A stretch of DNA of 58,315 bases from Candolleomyces eurysporus (taxonomy: Eukaryota > Basidiomycota > Agaricomycetes > Agaricales > Psathyrellaceae): NCBI GenBank assembly GCA_027579435.1, contig JANBPK010000884.1:1-58315 (forward strand), read 5' to 3'. Positions 45,301-57,700 of this stretch are shown in pieces. The notes under the pieces are model-generated. The model worked only from the letters and a program-made list of their open reading frames with translations, was not told where the DNA came from and searched no databases. Position 1 is the stretch's first letter. The number at the start of each line of letters is the position of its first letter. A program made the translations under genes and the position numbers.

Positions 45301-48300
45301 TTAGAATACGCTACCAAACAGCCCCCTCTGCCGTCGTTGTTTAGGCTGAGGATCAGCACGTAGCGTTGACAAGCTGTTCAGTTGTTTCATGACCTGTGAG
45401 GGACGGAGGTAAGTAAAAGAGAAAAGTTCGGCATAAACAACGAAGGAAAACCCACCTCTTCCAACTTGTCTTTACGCTCCTGCAGATCCAGATGTCTCCG
45501 TACCACAGGATTCTCGCGAGCAAAGTCGACAATTTCTTTCCTGTCCAGATCATACAACAACCTAGAGTCGATTTCTCGAGGGAACTGTATTCAAGCTAGT
45601 TCAGTCTATCATCGTGCGTAAAAAGAAAATATTATTCTGACCTGATAGAAAAAGTGCTCCAGCAGCTCGATGTTGATGAAGAGGGAGGAAGTGTAAGCCA
45701 ACTTGTCTGCGACGACGTTCAAGAATGCTTCGGGGCAGAAGGCTTCGCTCTGAGGACCGGCTTTACACCGTTTGGATTTCAAAGCGGCCAGTCGCAGTTT
45801 CAGGATGTGAAGTCGTTCGCTGTACATCATGGCAACACGAGCTATACAGAAGAACGTTAGAACGAAATCTCAATCAGCAAGAATGAGAGAGCTTACCATC
45901 CAAAATTTGTGCGGGTGGGTACCGATACGATTCTGGCGAATCATCAGCCTCGAGCTCCTGCCTGAGCGGCGATATTGATGACGATGCCTCCTCAGCACCA
46001 CCGCTGTTCCCAACATTTTCCAACCTCTTCGCTGCCTTCTCCTTCTCCCTCTGCTGCCGCTTCTCCTCCAGGGTCTTCACATACCCAATCAGATTCCCCA
46101 GTCTCCGCCCTCCGCCAACTTTACTCTTGATTTCTCCAAGCTTTTTCTCGCAATCTGTCAACTCCTTCTCGTACATTTCCACAGCCCTTTCCCTCCCCGC
46201 TTCCCACTCCCTCGGCTCAACATCCACATCGTACTTGAACGGTTTGATGCAGTTCTCCACCTGGTCACTCGTCACCCCAATCCTATCCCTCAGAATCATA
46301 TGGCTGAACTCAATCAACCTCTCTGCCGCCCTCGGGTGACAATTGAACGGCTCCCCACTCGCTATCGAATCGATCAACGCCCTCAACCCATCTGCGACCA
46401 TGATCGTCGAGTCTCTTCCAACACCCGACTTTGTCAAAAGGCTCGAAGCGGCCTCCAACTTGTGGTGCCAGTATGGTTCCAGATCCTCTGGCTTCAGCCT
46501 CGGGTCTTGACCCAACGCACCCAGCTCTGGAGCCCTCTTATCCAGCCAATACAGCTGTTCAAGGACATCCATCACCTTGTCCTCCAGCATGCTCCTCAAC
46601 TTGGCGCGGACAATGGGCCGCTTGAAATGTTCCGTGGCCTTCTGGAATCGTAACTTGAGATGATCCATCGTCTCAGCGACATACGATTCAGGCGAAATCC
46701 TCCGGTCGTTGTACTGGACTTTGAATTGGTACGTGGCCTCCTCCAACTCGAGCTGGACAGCATTCGTAATGCCATGCAAAGACGAAGCCATCGACGACTC
46801 CAAAACCTGCATCAGCCTCCTCCTCAGCGTATCCGTCCCAACCATCATCGCACTCTCCCCCCCTCCCCCNAAACACGTCCGCATGCTCCTTGAAGTATTG
46901 ACTCTCATTCCTCCTCGCAACCAACGCCTTCGTTTCTCCCTTCCCAGGCGTCCCACTCGCCTTCGCAACAACACCGACATATCCCAAATGCAACGGATAC
47001 CTATTCCCCGTCAAAATCCCCGCACCCTGCTCCGGACTGACCAGATCCATCTTGGTCACAACCCCAATCGTCCTCAAGCCAAGGGGATCCACCTTCCGAC
47101 TCGCCCTCAACGCAGGCGAATTCGCCAGATCCACATCCGCAGCACACACCGCCAAGATAATGTTCGGTTCCCTGATATACTTCTCACACAACCCCGCGAT
47201 CTGCTCTTTCAGGCTCTCCGGTTGGTCCAAACTCGAGATCTGGACGTAACCTGGGAGGTCGATGAGCGTGAGGTCAGGCACATTGGGGGAGTAGATGCGG
47301 AGGTCGATAGGGTCGTTGGAGACGGCTTCACTGGACGGGACGGCAAGGTTGAGGTCGGTGAGGGTACGTTGGATGTCGGAAAAGTTGGTGAGCTTGCCAA
47401 TTCCGAGTCCTGGGAATTCGCCGTATTCGACGGGAGCGGGTTGGCCTGGTTTCGCAGGTGTATGGATGAGGGTGAGTTCGATGGGCCGGCGGGTTACCAT
47501 GTTGTTTCCCCTGCGGGTAATAATGATTGAGTTGGTTATCCGGGGAAAGGGAAACTTTGAAATAAAACGTACTTTGGCAAAAACTCGTGACCGACAATAG
47601 CTTCGAGCACCGAGCTCTTCCCCGAACTCTGGCTCCCAATGACAACGATGCTCGGCAGCTTGAGCGCGTCGCTCTGGTCGATGCTAAGCAGCATACTCCG
47701 AATTTCGATGAGCTTCTTCGTCAAATGCATCAAGCCATTATCGATGATTGTCTGGTCCTTCCCGTCGTGAGGCGACGACATGGTCGCGGCAACGAGAGCA
47801 GCGATAGCCGCAGCGTCTTGCTTCGGCGACCTATTGTTGTTAGGCTCTCCGCCTTCGCCATTGCCATTTTTGCCACCGCCGCTACCCTCCTCGTTCTGCA
47901 TAGACGAGAACAAGTCTTTCAGGAACTGAGGCGTGTCGACAGCAGGCAACTCCGGGAGCTTGAGTTCGGCGAGTTTGGACGTGATAGTCGAGACCCCGTC
48001 CGAAGCAGTCGAGAAGATGCCTTGGGCGGTATTCCGAGCAGTGTTCACCCACTCGTCCGTTTGCCTTCTGACCTCTACAAGCATGTAGCATAAGAATCAC
48101 GACAATACCTTGGTAGGTAGGTCTTTTGCTCACCGTCAAACTTGTAATTCGCGTAGCCAAACCCTCCAGCACCGACAGTAGCTCCAGCAATAGGCAACCT
48201 AAACATCCTAATGACCATCTTCGGTATAGTGCTGTACGAAATGGCTCTTGCGTGCACCACATTTCGCATAGCCGAGGCTGGCACAGTCGAGTACCGTCTC

Positions 48301-48437
48301 CTCAGCGATCCGGATGCCAGAAACGTCGTGAACTGCCTGTGTACTGGTTTCGACGATGACGATGCCTGCTGGCGGGCAGCTTGCAGGCCATAGGTGACAG
48401 TTTTAGGGGAGATCTTGCGCTTCGCCACGGTCAGCAT
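45301..48437 (-). CDS. MGM1: Mgm1/OPA1-type mitochondrial dynamin GTPase
   Basis: Mgm1 fuses inner mitochondrial membranes and shapes cristae. The start at 48437 gives [20 protein letters not shown], a basic presequence. A hydrophobic membrane segment ([18 protein letters not shown]) follows. The GTPase domain has [20 protein letters not shown] (G1), [10 protein letters not shown] (G3) and [10 protein letters not shown] (G4), plus [12 protein letters not shown]. The stalk continues with [14 protein letters not shown] and [20 protein letters not shown]; the last exons give [20 protein letters not shown] and [20 protein letters not shown], ending RGLFGSVF with TAA at 45301-45303. The frame shifts at N 46870; omitting that N restores it. 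About six exons. Divergent from the ankyrin-like gene with 165 bp between starts. Confidence 0.92.
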
Positions 48438-48602
48438 GGCTGCTGCTGCTGCTTTTGAGGGGGACGAGGACTGGGTTGGTGGTGAAGGGAGGTTGCCGGT
48501 GAGGAAACGATTGACGTCTGGCTCTCGGCTCGGCCTGACGATGATGTAAGCAGCTGGCAAAATTTGGACATTCGGCCCCTGTTCGTCCTCTCCCCTCCGT
48601 TC

Positions 48603-49498
48603 ATGGTCCCAGGTGAAGTCGTAGGCCTTCACAGTCTGCCCGTAGAGGTGAGCAGATAGATGCCTTTATTTACAATTTCTGACCCCCTTTACAGCTTCTG
48701 CATGATGTCCAGCTGCTAGCGCTATCAGAACATCTACCTTACACTTCCAAGAGGCTCCGCCAGGTGTACCATGGTTCCTCACCCCTCTACCGCGCGAAAT
48801 ATATCTTTTTTCGGCTCTACGATGTGCGGAACGAGTCTGATATGCTTACTCGAGCCCTCCGATACCCTTCGTGCAGTATAGACGTGCTCGAAGCATTTCG
48901 CTTGCTTGTGAAGCGGAACAGGGACGGGAACAAGGAAAGTTTCCCGGAAACAGATCCTCAAGAAGACGGGACCCCATTGAAGGCGACCCCGGAGAAGGAA
49001 GAAAAGGACGCCAAGAAACGCCTCTTCGATCTACCCCGCCGACTGTTCAGAAACCTTGACAAACGGCCAAAATGGACAGACAACGACGCTCCCCTTCCCT
49101 ACTTGCGACACCTCTTCAACACCTTTAAAGATGACGACGACGTTGGGCTACGGCCCGACGCCAACGCTAATCAAGGCTACGCCCTCACCAAAGCCGTACA
49201 CATCCGATCCATCCCACTTGTCCAATTCCTTCTCGAGCACGGTGCATCGCCAGAGCCGAAAGACTGCCTCGCCATCATCGTCGCCATCCGACAAAAAAAC
49301 CTCCCGCTTGTCAAGATGCTCATCGAACGACCTGGAGCATCCTCGTCCAAGAAACGAAGACGGTTGGAGGACAGAGTGAAGCCGGACGTAAAGATGCTCA
49401 AAGAGGCTGTACGGTGCAAAGCGAGAGATATCACAGAGTATCTGTACCACGAAAAGGGCGTAGTGCCCGACATGACAACCCTGCAGATGATGATGTAG
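48603..49498 (+). CDS. Ankyrin-like repeat protein
   Basis: The start at 48603 gives MVPGEVVGLHSLPVE, spliced over about 48 nt to LLHDVQLLALSEHLPYTSKR and RLRQVYHGSSPLYRAKY. The rest is one exon. There is a charged linker (about 48920-49020), then helix pairs that look like degenerate ankyrin repeats: ALTKAVHIRSIPLVQFLLEH followed by GASPEPKDCLAI, and IVAIRQKNLPLVKMLIERPG. EAVRCKARDITEYLYHEKGV closes the set. No other domain is visible, so it is probably a protein-binding adaptor conserved in basidiomycetes; a precise function cannot be given. Confidence 0.75.
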
Positions 49499-49732
49499 AT
49501 AGCAATGAAATAAGTCATATCCAATCATGCACGGCCGGCCGCTGACTAATTGGAGGCACCGGACTGACTGGGAGATTTGATAACAGCCTGCTCAGCCCCC
49601 ATCGATTCTTTCCTCCCACTTTCCTACCTCTTTCCGCTCCTTTAACCTCCTTCCTTGTCGCTGGACACAGCGCCAAAAAGGCCTCCAGAGTCCACCACAC
49701 GACACAGCGAGCACCCAACCTTCTAGCCCAAA
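49499..49732. promoter_or_regulatory. Promoter region of the eIF1A gene
   Basis: A 234-bp interval between same-strand genes, with a pyrimidine-rich patch (about 49605-49665) typical of promoters of highly expressed fungal translation genes. Confidence 0.35.
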
Positions 49733-50437
49733 ATGCCAAAGGTGCGCCCATACTCATGGACCCTTGGCCCTAAACTCACTCAACTGCAATCAGAACAAGG
49801 GAAAGGTGTGCACTACCTCCAACACAGAGAAATTCACGATTCTAATGGCCATCTAGGGTGGTAAAAACAGGAGACGTGGAAAGAACGAAAACGACGACGA
49901 CAAGCGTGAGCTCGTTTTCCGAGAAGACGGCCAAGAATACGCGCAAGTCACGAAAATGCTGGGCAACGGCCGTCTCGAGGCCCTGTGCTTCGATGGCGAG
50001 AAGCGGTTAGCCCACATCAGAGGAAAGATGAGGAAGAAGGTGCGTTACACGATCCATTTCACTTGCTGAATATCCTAACAATTGGCGTTATTGTGTTCGA
50101 CAATGTGCAGGTCTGGATCAACCAGGGCGACATCGTCCTTCTCTCCCTGCGAGACTTCCAGGACGACAAAGCAGACGTTATCGTCAAATACACAGCCGAC
50201 GAAGCGCGTAATCGTAAGTAGCGTTCTTCACTTCGTTTACGCCACCCTCCATATCTCATCTTCTTTTTGATCGTTGTTGAACCAAACTGACTCGGTATCG
50301 CACCCACAGTCAAAGCTTACGGCGAACTCCCCGAAAACGCCAAAATCAACGAAACCGACACCTTCGGCGAGGAAGACGGCGAATGCACATTCGAGTTCGG
50401 CGACGACGATGGCGAGGTCGACATTGACGATATCTAA
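49733..50437 (+). CDS. TIF11: Translation initiation factor eIF1A
   Basis: eIF1A binds the ribosomal A site of the 40S subunit and promotes scanning and start-codon selection. Exons: MPK (49733-49741), a 12-nt exon encoding NKGK (49794-49805), then [19 protein letters not shown] and [60 protein letters not shown] and [14 protein letters not shown] follow. The acidic tail ends [15 protein letters not shown] at 50435-50437. The basic N-terminal tail, OB-fold and acidic C-terminal tail are all complete; about 143 residues, normal for the family. Confidence 0.95.
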
Positions 50438-50905
50438 ATCATTCCATTCAATGCAATTGTATTATACATGCATCCTGCATCTCGGAGGGATTTCTCGAAT
50501 CTGGATTCGATTTGTCAATCAATCGTCGACATCCTTACGCTCGACGAAGGTGTTATCTTGTCTATTCGGTTACCTGGTAGAACTATTCATCCCATGATGG
50601 CCCTGGCATGACTTGTACGAACCCCACTGTACGACGAGCACCATTGCTTTCTGTCCATTTCCTTTTATTGCTTTCTCTTCTGTTTATTTGTGCTTTTACT
50701 TTCTCAGCTTTCTGTTGTAGCACTATCCATTAATCACATTCCTCCTCCTCACAACAGCACCAGTCCGACTCGGTCGAGCAGACGTTGTTTACGGTCATTA
50801 CACCCTCTTGACTCAGAGTTATTCTGGGTCCGATTGTAAGGGATCTAGATCATGGAAGATTACCATTATGCATTAAGCGAAGCCCTCTGATGACCATTAC
50901 TAGCA
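50438..50905. other. Convergent spacer between eIF1A and CDC16
   Basis: About 470 bp, likely 3' untranslated sequence of both genes. No feature recognised. Confidence 0.4.
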
Positions 50906-53900
50906 CTATTCCTGCATAGCATCCGCCTCCCCGTGCTGCCCCTGCCCCTGCCGCCCACGACCAGTCATAGGAACAAGCTGCCCGGTCGGACTAACAGTCA
51001 TCCCCTGCGCAGCCCACGCCGCCACTACCCTCGCTCTATACTGCGGATCCTCGCGATGCCACTTAGTATGCAAAACCTTTGCGAGCTCTTCATACCTTAG
51101 GGTCTGCGCACTCCTCGCGGTGGATGTTTCGAGTGCCGTGTTGAGCAGTTCGAGGATGTTGTTATTGATGGGGTCGATGCTGAGTGCCTATTCGAGTTTC
51201 CAGTAAAATTCGTCCAATGAGCTATGGGATAAAAATTGCCACACACCTCATGATACTTCACAATTGCCTTGTCCAGGTCATTCAACATATGATACACCAT
51301 CCCAAGGAACCCAAGCGCAATCGAATGCCTCGAATCATATTCGAGGACTTTATGGTAGACTTTTACCGCCTCGTCTAGTTTTCTGCATCGCCATTATCAA
51401 TTAAGAGAGAGAAGGTAACGAGAATCGGGCGAAAAGCACACACTTAAGCTTCCTGAAACACGTTCCAAGATTCATATACGTGATAGCCCACGTCTGCTGC
51501 GAACTCTGCGTAACCTGCGCACGGTCAATCGCTTCCTGGAAGAAGTCCGCCGCTTTTTCGTAACTGCACCACACAAAATGGGGAGAGCGGGCTTCGTCAG
51601 ATACATGACGAAACCAGGGATAAGAAGGATTGTAAAACACATACTCTCCGTGATTAAACGCCATCACCCCCCNTCTCATTACACAGCAACGGGTCGTTCT
51701 CACACAACGCAGCAGCAGCATGTAGAGCTTCGTCCGCAAGCCGGAAATTTGAAAGCATAATTTGCTCCATGCCGATAAACAGCAATGGGAGGTGCGATCT
51801 AGATAATCGAAATCAAACTGTTAGTGAATGCCATCTGTTCGAAACACCACTCACCCAACGAATATCCGTGCACAAGTCGAATAAGCCGTAACAGCATGAT
51901 CATGCTCCGCCTCCATAGCAAACGTATGCCCGAACGCAGCCCATGCAGGTGCAAACCGCGGGTCCATGAGCGTCGTCTTGCTATTTTCCGAAGATGAAAA
52001 GAACACGTTAGAGACTCCATTTGTTCAAAGAAGCGAGGCATTTACCTCAAATACGACCTCGCCTGCCCCCACTTCCCATTACACAAATACCACACACCCA
52101 CAGCATACCAACTAAGCGCGTTCTCCGGCTCCCGATCCACCATCTCATGTGCCATAAGGAACAACTTGGAATGTAAATGGTTGAGATGATACATGCACGC
52201 AATGTGCAGAGGTATCGTGGGCACATGCAGGGCAGTCAAACCCATAATCCTGTCACAACGTCAGCCACGCATACAAGAAAGTGAAGGAGCAGTAGAATGT
52301 TTAAGAGAGAAGGGATAAAGCGAAAAACGCACCTGGCAGTAACAGCATAACATTCCGCCCATCTGAAATCTGTGTACAACGCATCCGCAAAACTAAACAG
52401 TACATCAGGATTATCACCCAGCCCATAGTCGTCCACCAGCCGGCTTCTCGTAAGAGCATGCTCGACTTGGTGCTTGTCTTTACGCAGGCGTGAAGTGTAT
52501 ATGAGTTGCACGAACTCGGCGTCATCTGGTGTCTGGGTCTGATATGATAGACCTTGGATGAATTCCCATTCTAGTTCGCGATTATCAGAGTTCAGTGCTA
52601 ATAAGCGTTGGTGAACGGAAACCCGGCTTACCTTCGTCAGGAGAAAGCATTTCCGCATTCACCAACTGCGAAAACGCGTCGGCGCATTTGACGTCCAGAG
52701 CAAGCGCCTCCATGAAGCATGTTTTCGCCTGGTCTGCGCGGTTCAGTTTAAGCATTAGCAAGCCTCTCAAGTAGCACATCGAGGCTTCAATCTGTCGATC
52801 ATCATAGGGGGTTAGCAAGTCTTCTAGGCACATAGAGCGACAATTCCACTGACCTTGATGCCGCCGTCCATGTTGGCGACGGCCGGGCCACTCTTCGCTG
52901 GAACACACATCAGTTAAATTGAGATTTTCGTAGAAAAACATACTCACCAGACCCGCGGAATGGATTAGCCTCCCCAATCAACTCCATAGCCTCAGTCCAT
53001 TTACCCGACCGAACCTGCAACTCGCGTTTAACAATCAAATCCCCAGATGATACGAGCTGCCACTCACCATGCACTGAGCAGCAAGGTACCGACATGCCAA
53101 ACTCATATCCACAAGTCGGGACGTCTGGTCAAGCAAGGTTTCTGGAACATCGACCAAACCCGCTGCACCAACAGGCAACCGACTCGGCATCGCCAAAGGA
53201 TTTATCGACTCTCTTGATTTGCCTTTGTCAAAGGGTGTTGGAGACAAAAGTTGCGTGCTACTCCCGTTCGGCCCTGCGCCACCACTGTTGCTTGTAGTGG
53301 TGGTGTTCGCATTTGAGAGAGGAGGAGCGGAATTCGTAGGAGATTTGTTTGGAGGAGCCAAGGGGAAGGGGCGCGTTAAGAGACGATGAGCTCGCGCATA
53401 CTGGTGTGTCATGAAGTACGTCTGGGCAAGCCAGAAGGCATCGTTTGGGTCATCTAGTACAAAATCAGTAAATGCTTGTGCGGAAGGCGCAAAAGAAAAG
53501 AAAGAGCAAGCACTCACTCGTCCAACTCAAAATCTTATCCCCCCAGAACGCAGCAGTCTCGTAGAGATGCTGCATCAAAGCATCATGTCTCCAAAGCCTC
53601 ATCCTATCCACCATACCCCACTCATAACTGTCATACTCATCATCCGCATCGTCCTCCGAGTCCTGAAACACGTCCGTCGTATCGTTTGCAAGAGGGTGTG
53701 GCTGCCGACCGCCACCAACTGGCTTCGTACTCGTTTTATTCGGCGACTGCTTGGACTTTCGTTTAGGCTGAGGAGACGCGCGAGCAGGCGACGAAGCCAA
53801 TATCGAGCGATTGGGATCCAAGGCCATAGGTATGCGCTGGGTGAACGCGCTGGTGTTAGCATCGTAGTACGAGTCCATAATCTGGGACGGGTTGAACGAG

Positions 53901-54004
53901 AACGTGGATCCTATAGAACCTCGAGGCCTCAATGCCGATGGCGACGGCAACGAGGGTACTGGAGGCAGCGAAAAGTGGTTGGAGGGTGGGGGTGTCGAGG
54001 TCAT
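50906..54004 (-). CDS. CDC16: Anaphase-promoting complex subunit Cdc16/APC6
   Basis: APC6 is a TPR scaffold subunit of the anaphase-promoting complex, the ubiquitin ligase that triggers sister separation and mitotic exit. The start at 54004 gives [20 protein letters not shown] with a Ser/Pro-rich N-terminus. The TPR array follows: [75 protein letters not shown], and [20 protein letters not shown]. Later repeats give [54 protein letters not shown] and [20 protein letters not shown]. The YAVGVWYL and APAWAAFGH blocks are characteristic. A Gly/Gln-rich tail ([10 protein letters not shown]) ends at TAG 50906-50908. About eleven short introns interrupt it. Confidence 0.92.
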
Positions 54005-54078
54005 GATGGACGATGGTGAGCGGAAGCAAGACGCGTCGATTCGAACAGACGCGCCGCGACATATGATCAAATCAAAAA

Positions 54079-55080
54079 TCAATTATCTATTCGTATTTTA
54101 CGCATTGTATCTCGACGATAGGAAATACCATGAGCGTCCCATTCTTCCACTGCTGCAAAGCTGGAGGGGTATCCGTGTGCATATCCACGGCATTTGCCTG
54201 TCCAGGCTGGGTTGGGTCTCCAAAACGCAGGTGGTGGTCGTTCTCGATCTGCCTTCCGTCGTCTTCGCGGCTTGGACTTGGGTCGCTCTTCGCTGGTGCT
54301 CACGACAGGACAACACTTCACTTTCAAACCATTCCCTTCAGTAGGTAATGGTCCATCGACTCTGTATGGGTAATCCGAAATCGGTTTCGATGATGTTGGA
54401 ACAGAGGGTCGAGTCTGCCGGGGTGGTTGCAGCGTTGAAACAATCATAACTTGCGGAGGTGATGAACCGAATCCTCGGATATGGTGTTCAGAGGGGTTTC
54501 TTGCGTGAGACTGCTCCATATTGTCAGCTTCGGTTTGTGGAGGAAAAGATACCAACACCAGACCTGGAGATGCTGCTGGGATGCACTAATGACCCAATCC
54601 GCATCGACAGCGATTTCCTGAGCCTTTCTGGCTCTCTCTGCTGCCTCTTCTTCGTTATCTTCAGGCGCTATTTCTTTACACCTGTAGACAGATGAACGTT
54701 GAGGACATAATAAGCGTAGTAGAGTCGCACAAATTCGGTCGAGGCGGGGGAGGTTCCAAGGATATTGGTACGGGTGAAAGTTTCGACGAGACGAGGCGGA
54801 ACACTGAAGATCCTCAATCACTGGGATGGTGCATAAGAAAAATACACATACGTAGTGGCTCTTGTTGCACATCTCCGTCTTCCACCTCTACCTTTCTCCG
54901 TTTCTTGGGTCTCAAGTCGTATTCCAATGAATCTGCCAATAGGTTGTTGAGCAGCTGCTCCGCCTCTGTCGAATGGGCTGTCGGTCCATCGTCGTCGTTG
55001 CTAAACAGCTCCGCCCTCGACACCGTCTTCTCCTCCCTATGCAGTAAATGAGGATTTTGAGAGCGAGGTACAGAGGTCAT
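54079..55080 (-). CDS. Unrecognised basic nuclear-type protein
   Basis: The start at 55080 gives [20 protein letters not shown], then [20 protein letters not shown] and [19 protein letters not shown] bipartite-like basic cluster PKKRRKVE (about 54900) closely resembles a nuclear localisation signal. A middle exon gives [20 protein letters not shown] and [11 protein letters not shown]; the last exon gives [36 protein letters not shown] and [21 protein letters not shown] cannot place the family. The aromatic [16 protein letters not shown] block looks conserved rather than low-complexity. One exon boundary near 54700 does not resolve cleanly in frame. It ends 75 bp before the CDC16 start on the same strand. 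Confidence 0.6.
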
Positions 55081-55199
55081 CCGCGATTGATTCGAGGCAA
55101 GAGACGCGATGTTGTGGTCTGCTTGGCATCAAAAATCCTTTTCTCAAAACTTTTGATCTCCTCACTCTCACCGTCTCTACTCCCCCTCCTCCCTTCACC
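55081..55199. promoter_or_regulatory. Shared divergent promoter
   Basis: 119 bp between the start codons of the unrecognised protein and the NIFK-like gene. Contains a CT-rich stretch right before the plus-strand start. Confidence 0.4.
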
Positions 55200-56712
55200 A
55201 TGGCTAGAATCACGGCCGTAAAAGCTTCATCATCAAGCAAACCCAAGAAACTCTCTGCGACAGAGAAGTCTGCACCCGCATCCTCCAAATCGACCTCTAC
55301 CACCAAGTCTCTCAAACGCAAGAAGGACTCACAAGAAGATGTTGCAGAGACGTCGAAAACTGAAGAGCCAACCGTAAACCAACCTTCACCCAAAAAATCA
55401 AAGACCACATCCTCTGATAAGAAAAAGGCTTCGGAAACTCCCAAGGCCTCTCCTGCGAAACAACCCAAAGCTTCCGCCCCCACCAAACCCGCATTGAAAC
55501 CAACCACCGAGAAGAAACCCATTGAAAAGAAGAAACCTGAACCAAAGCCCAAGGTATCCAAAACCAAGTCGAAGCAGCCTTCTCCAAAACCTATGGCTTC
55601 ATCGGACGAAGAGGAATCCGAGTCCGAGGCAGAAGAGGAAGAGTCGGATGCCGATTCAGAGTCTGAGGCAGAGGAAGAGGAAACGAAGGTCCAGGAGGTG
55701 AAAAAGTCAAAGAAAAACGAGGGAGCGAACACCAAGGCGAAAGCCTCGAAATCTCAGGAAAAGAAGAAAGTTGAAGAAGATAGTGAATCCGAAGCAGGAG
55801 AGCAGGAGGACGACGATGAAGATGAAGAAGTTCATCTGCACGGTTTCTCGACAGACGAAGACTCCTCCGACGAGGATAGCGATATGGAAGCCGAACCAAG
55901 CGCATTCGACGTTGCAAAGCTGCCTACCATCGCAAAGGACGACGCGACGGTAAAGAAGAAACTGGAAAAGGCTAAACGCAAGCCGGTATGCATCTATATC
56001 ATCGTTCTTGGTCTTGTGCAGCTCTAATCTTTACACTTACGTTACTGTAGACGGGAAATCGCGGTGTCCTCTTCCTAGGCCGCATCCCTCACGGTTTCTA
56101 CGAAGACCAGATGCGTGCCTACTTTTCGCAATTTGGCGATGTCACTCGTCTTCGCCTGTCTAGGAACAAGAAGGTGAGCCGTCTTTCCCGTCATTTTGCC
56201 AACATATTCTCAATATCTGGCTTCTATGCATATGTAGACTGGAAAATCAAAACACTACGGATTCATCGAGTTCGACTCTGAATCCGTCGCCAAAATCGTA
56301 GCTGAGACTATGGACAACTACCTTATGAGCGGTCATATCATGCAATGCAAACTGATACCCAAGGACAAGGTTCATCCTCAGTTGTGGGTCGGAGCTAACA
56401 GGAAATGGAGGACGGTTCCTCCAGACCAGTTGACTCGAGCGAGACACAACAAGGTCGGTTAGCCGTCTGCGTACTTTGTCGTTCATTGTATTCATGGCTC
56501 CTCGTGCCACAGAAACGAGACGAGACTGAGCAATATGCTGCTGCAAGACGTCTCGTCAAGCGACAGAATCAGCGCAAACGCAAGCTCGATGAATTGGGGA
56601 TCAATTACAACCTTGATTCTGTTGGTTATGTGAGTTCTTTCCTCCATCCGCAAATAGACGGCGTTCCTAACTCTCCGCACAGAAAAAGCCGAAGGCCGTA
56701 GAAGCTAACTAG
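55200..56712 (+). CDS. NIFK/Nop15-like nucleolar RNA-binding protein
   Basis: This family has one RRM and acts in large-subunit pre-rRNA processing in the nucleolus. The long N-terminal half (about 260 residues) is Lys/Ser/Pro-rich with acidic serine blocks ([16 protein letters not shown]), typical of nucleolar proteins and a likely casein kinase 2 target. The RRM starts after the first intron: [38 protein letters not shown], then [20 protein letters not shown] (RNP1) and [19 protein letters not shown]. The family-typical tail follows: [40 protein letters not shown] and YNLDSV. The last intron (56631-56683) joins to KKPKAVEAN and TAG at 56710-56712. Confidence 0.85.
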
Positions 56713-56737
56713 TTCATTCCTATCACGCACACGAATT

Positions 56738-57700
56738 CTACTGCTTTTTCTGCGATGCTTTGTCTAAGCGAGCGAGTCCAGCGAGGAATTCAACCCCNGC
56801 TTTTGCTCCGTCTACCACTTTAACATCCCCTAACCCAGNGTCCCGCACGGCTCCCTTCACCAACTCTTCCATTCCNGCCATACCTGTTACAATTGAACGC
56901 ATAAAAATCAACTTCTTGACAAACATCAAAAAGACATGTACAATAGCCCACTTACCAGCACACCCAAGAAGAATGACATCCGCACCCTTCTCACCCACCA
57001 TCTTGACACTAGTCTCTTTGATCTTCCTCTCCACCGTCTCCTTATCCCCTTCTCTGAGCTCCACGACACCGACACCAGTCGTCAACAGCCCGGCAAACCT
57101 ATCCGACGTCGCACCCAAAAAGTTTTTGACGTCTTTATGGTAGATGTACCCGTANCCCGTNCCGGTNGTAATTATACCGAACCGGTGTCCGACGAAGAGA
57201 GCATGTACGATTGAGGATTCGAGTATCCCAACGACCGGCTTTTCGGTGTGTTCTCGAAGTGTATGTGTGAGTGGGTGGTCGGAGACTAAGACATCCCATT
57301 AACATTCTATCAATCATCCATCGTCGTAATCGAAAGAGTTCCATATCCTTTTTTTACACGCTCAGAGAACATCGTGTGTNNCCTTGAGAAAAGCGTGCAC
57401 GGATGGAATGGAAATTCGGAAGGAAGACTCGGACGTACAACAACACACCAAGAATCCATCATACACGTCCAAAAGCTTCTTCTCATAAATAATNTCCTTT
57501 GCACATGCTTGAGCACTNTGAATTCCCGTAGAAATGTCGCTGATGGCAGGAGGTGCCCCGAGCTCCGCGGGAGCGGTGTAGAACGTGAGATGTGTTCCTG
57601 GCGGGGTAAGGGGCACGAGAGCGTCTCTGAGGCCTTGGGTCATGGACTGGGTCGTGTTGGGGTTGATGATTAGCAGCTTTACTTGCTCCTGGTCCGCCAT
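56738..57700 (-). CDS. Asp/Glu/hydantoin racemase family protein (Dcg1-like)
   Basis: The start at 57700 gives MADQEQVKLLIINPNTTQSM, the family's opening strand with the NPNTT motif. GAPPAISDISTGI and YDGFLVCCCTSESS follow; the cluster of Cys lies where the first catalytic Cys of the racemase fold sits. After an intron (about 57294-57372), EKPVVGILESSIVHALFVGH and RFGIITT. The last exons have GADVILLGCAGMAGMEELVK, with the second conserved Cys in LGCAG. An intron at about 56886-56955 fits in frame. The family racemises amino acids or hydantoins; yeast Dcg1 is linked to allantoin/nitrogen use. The substrate here is unknown. Several N bases weaken the middle. It converges with the NIFK-like gene, 25 bp apart. 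Confidence 0.82.

Noticed and set aside
46709..47530. 273-codon plus-strand frame over MGM1
   Set aside because: Antisense to the GTPase domain; composition reflects third-position GC, no domain.
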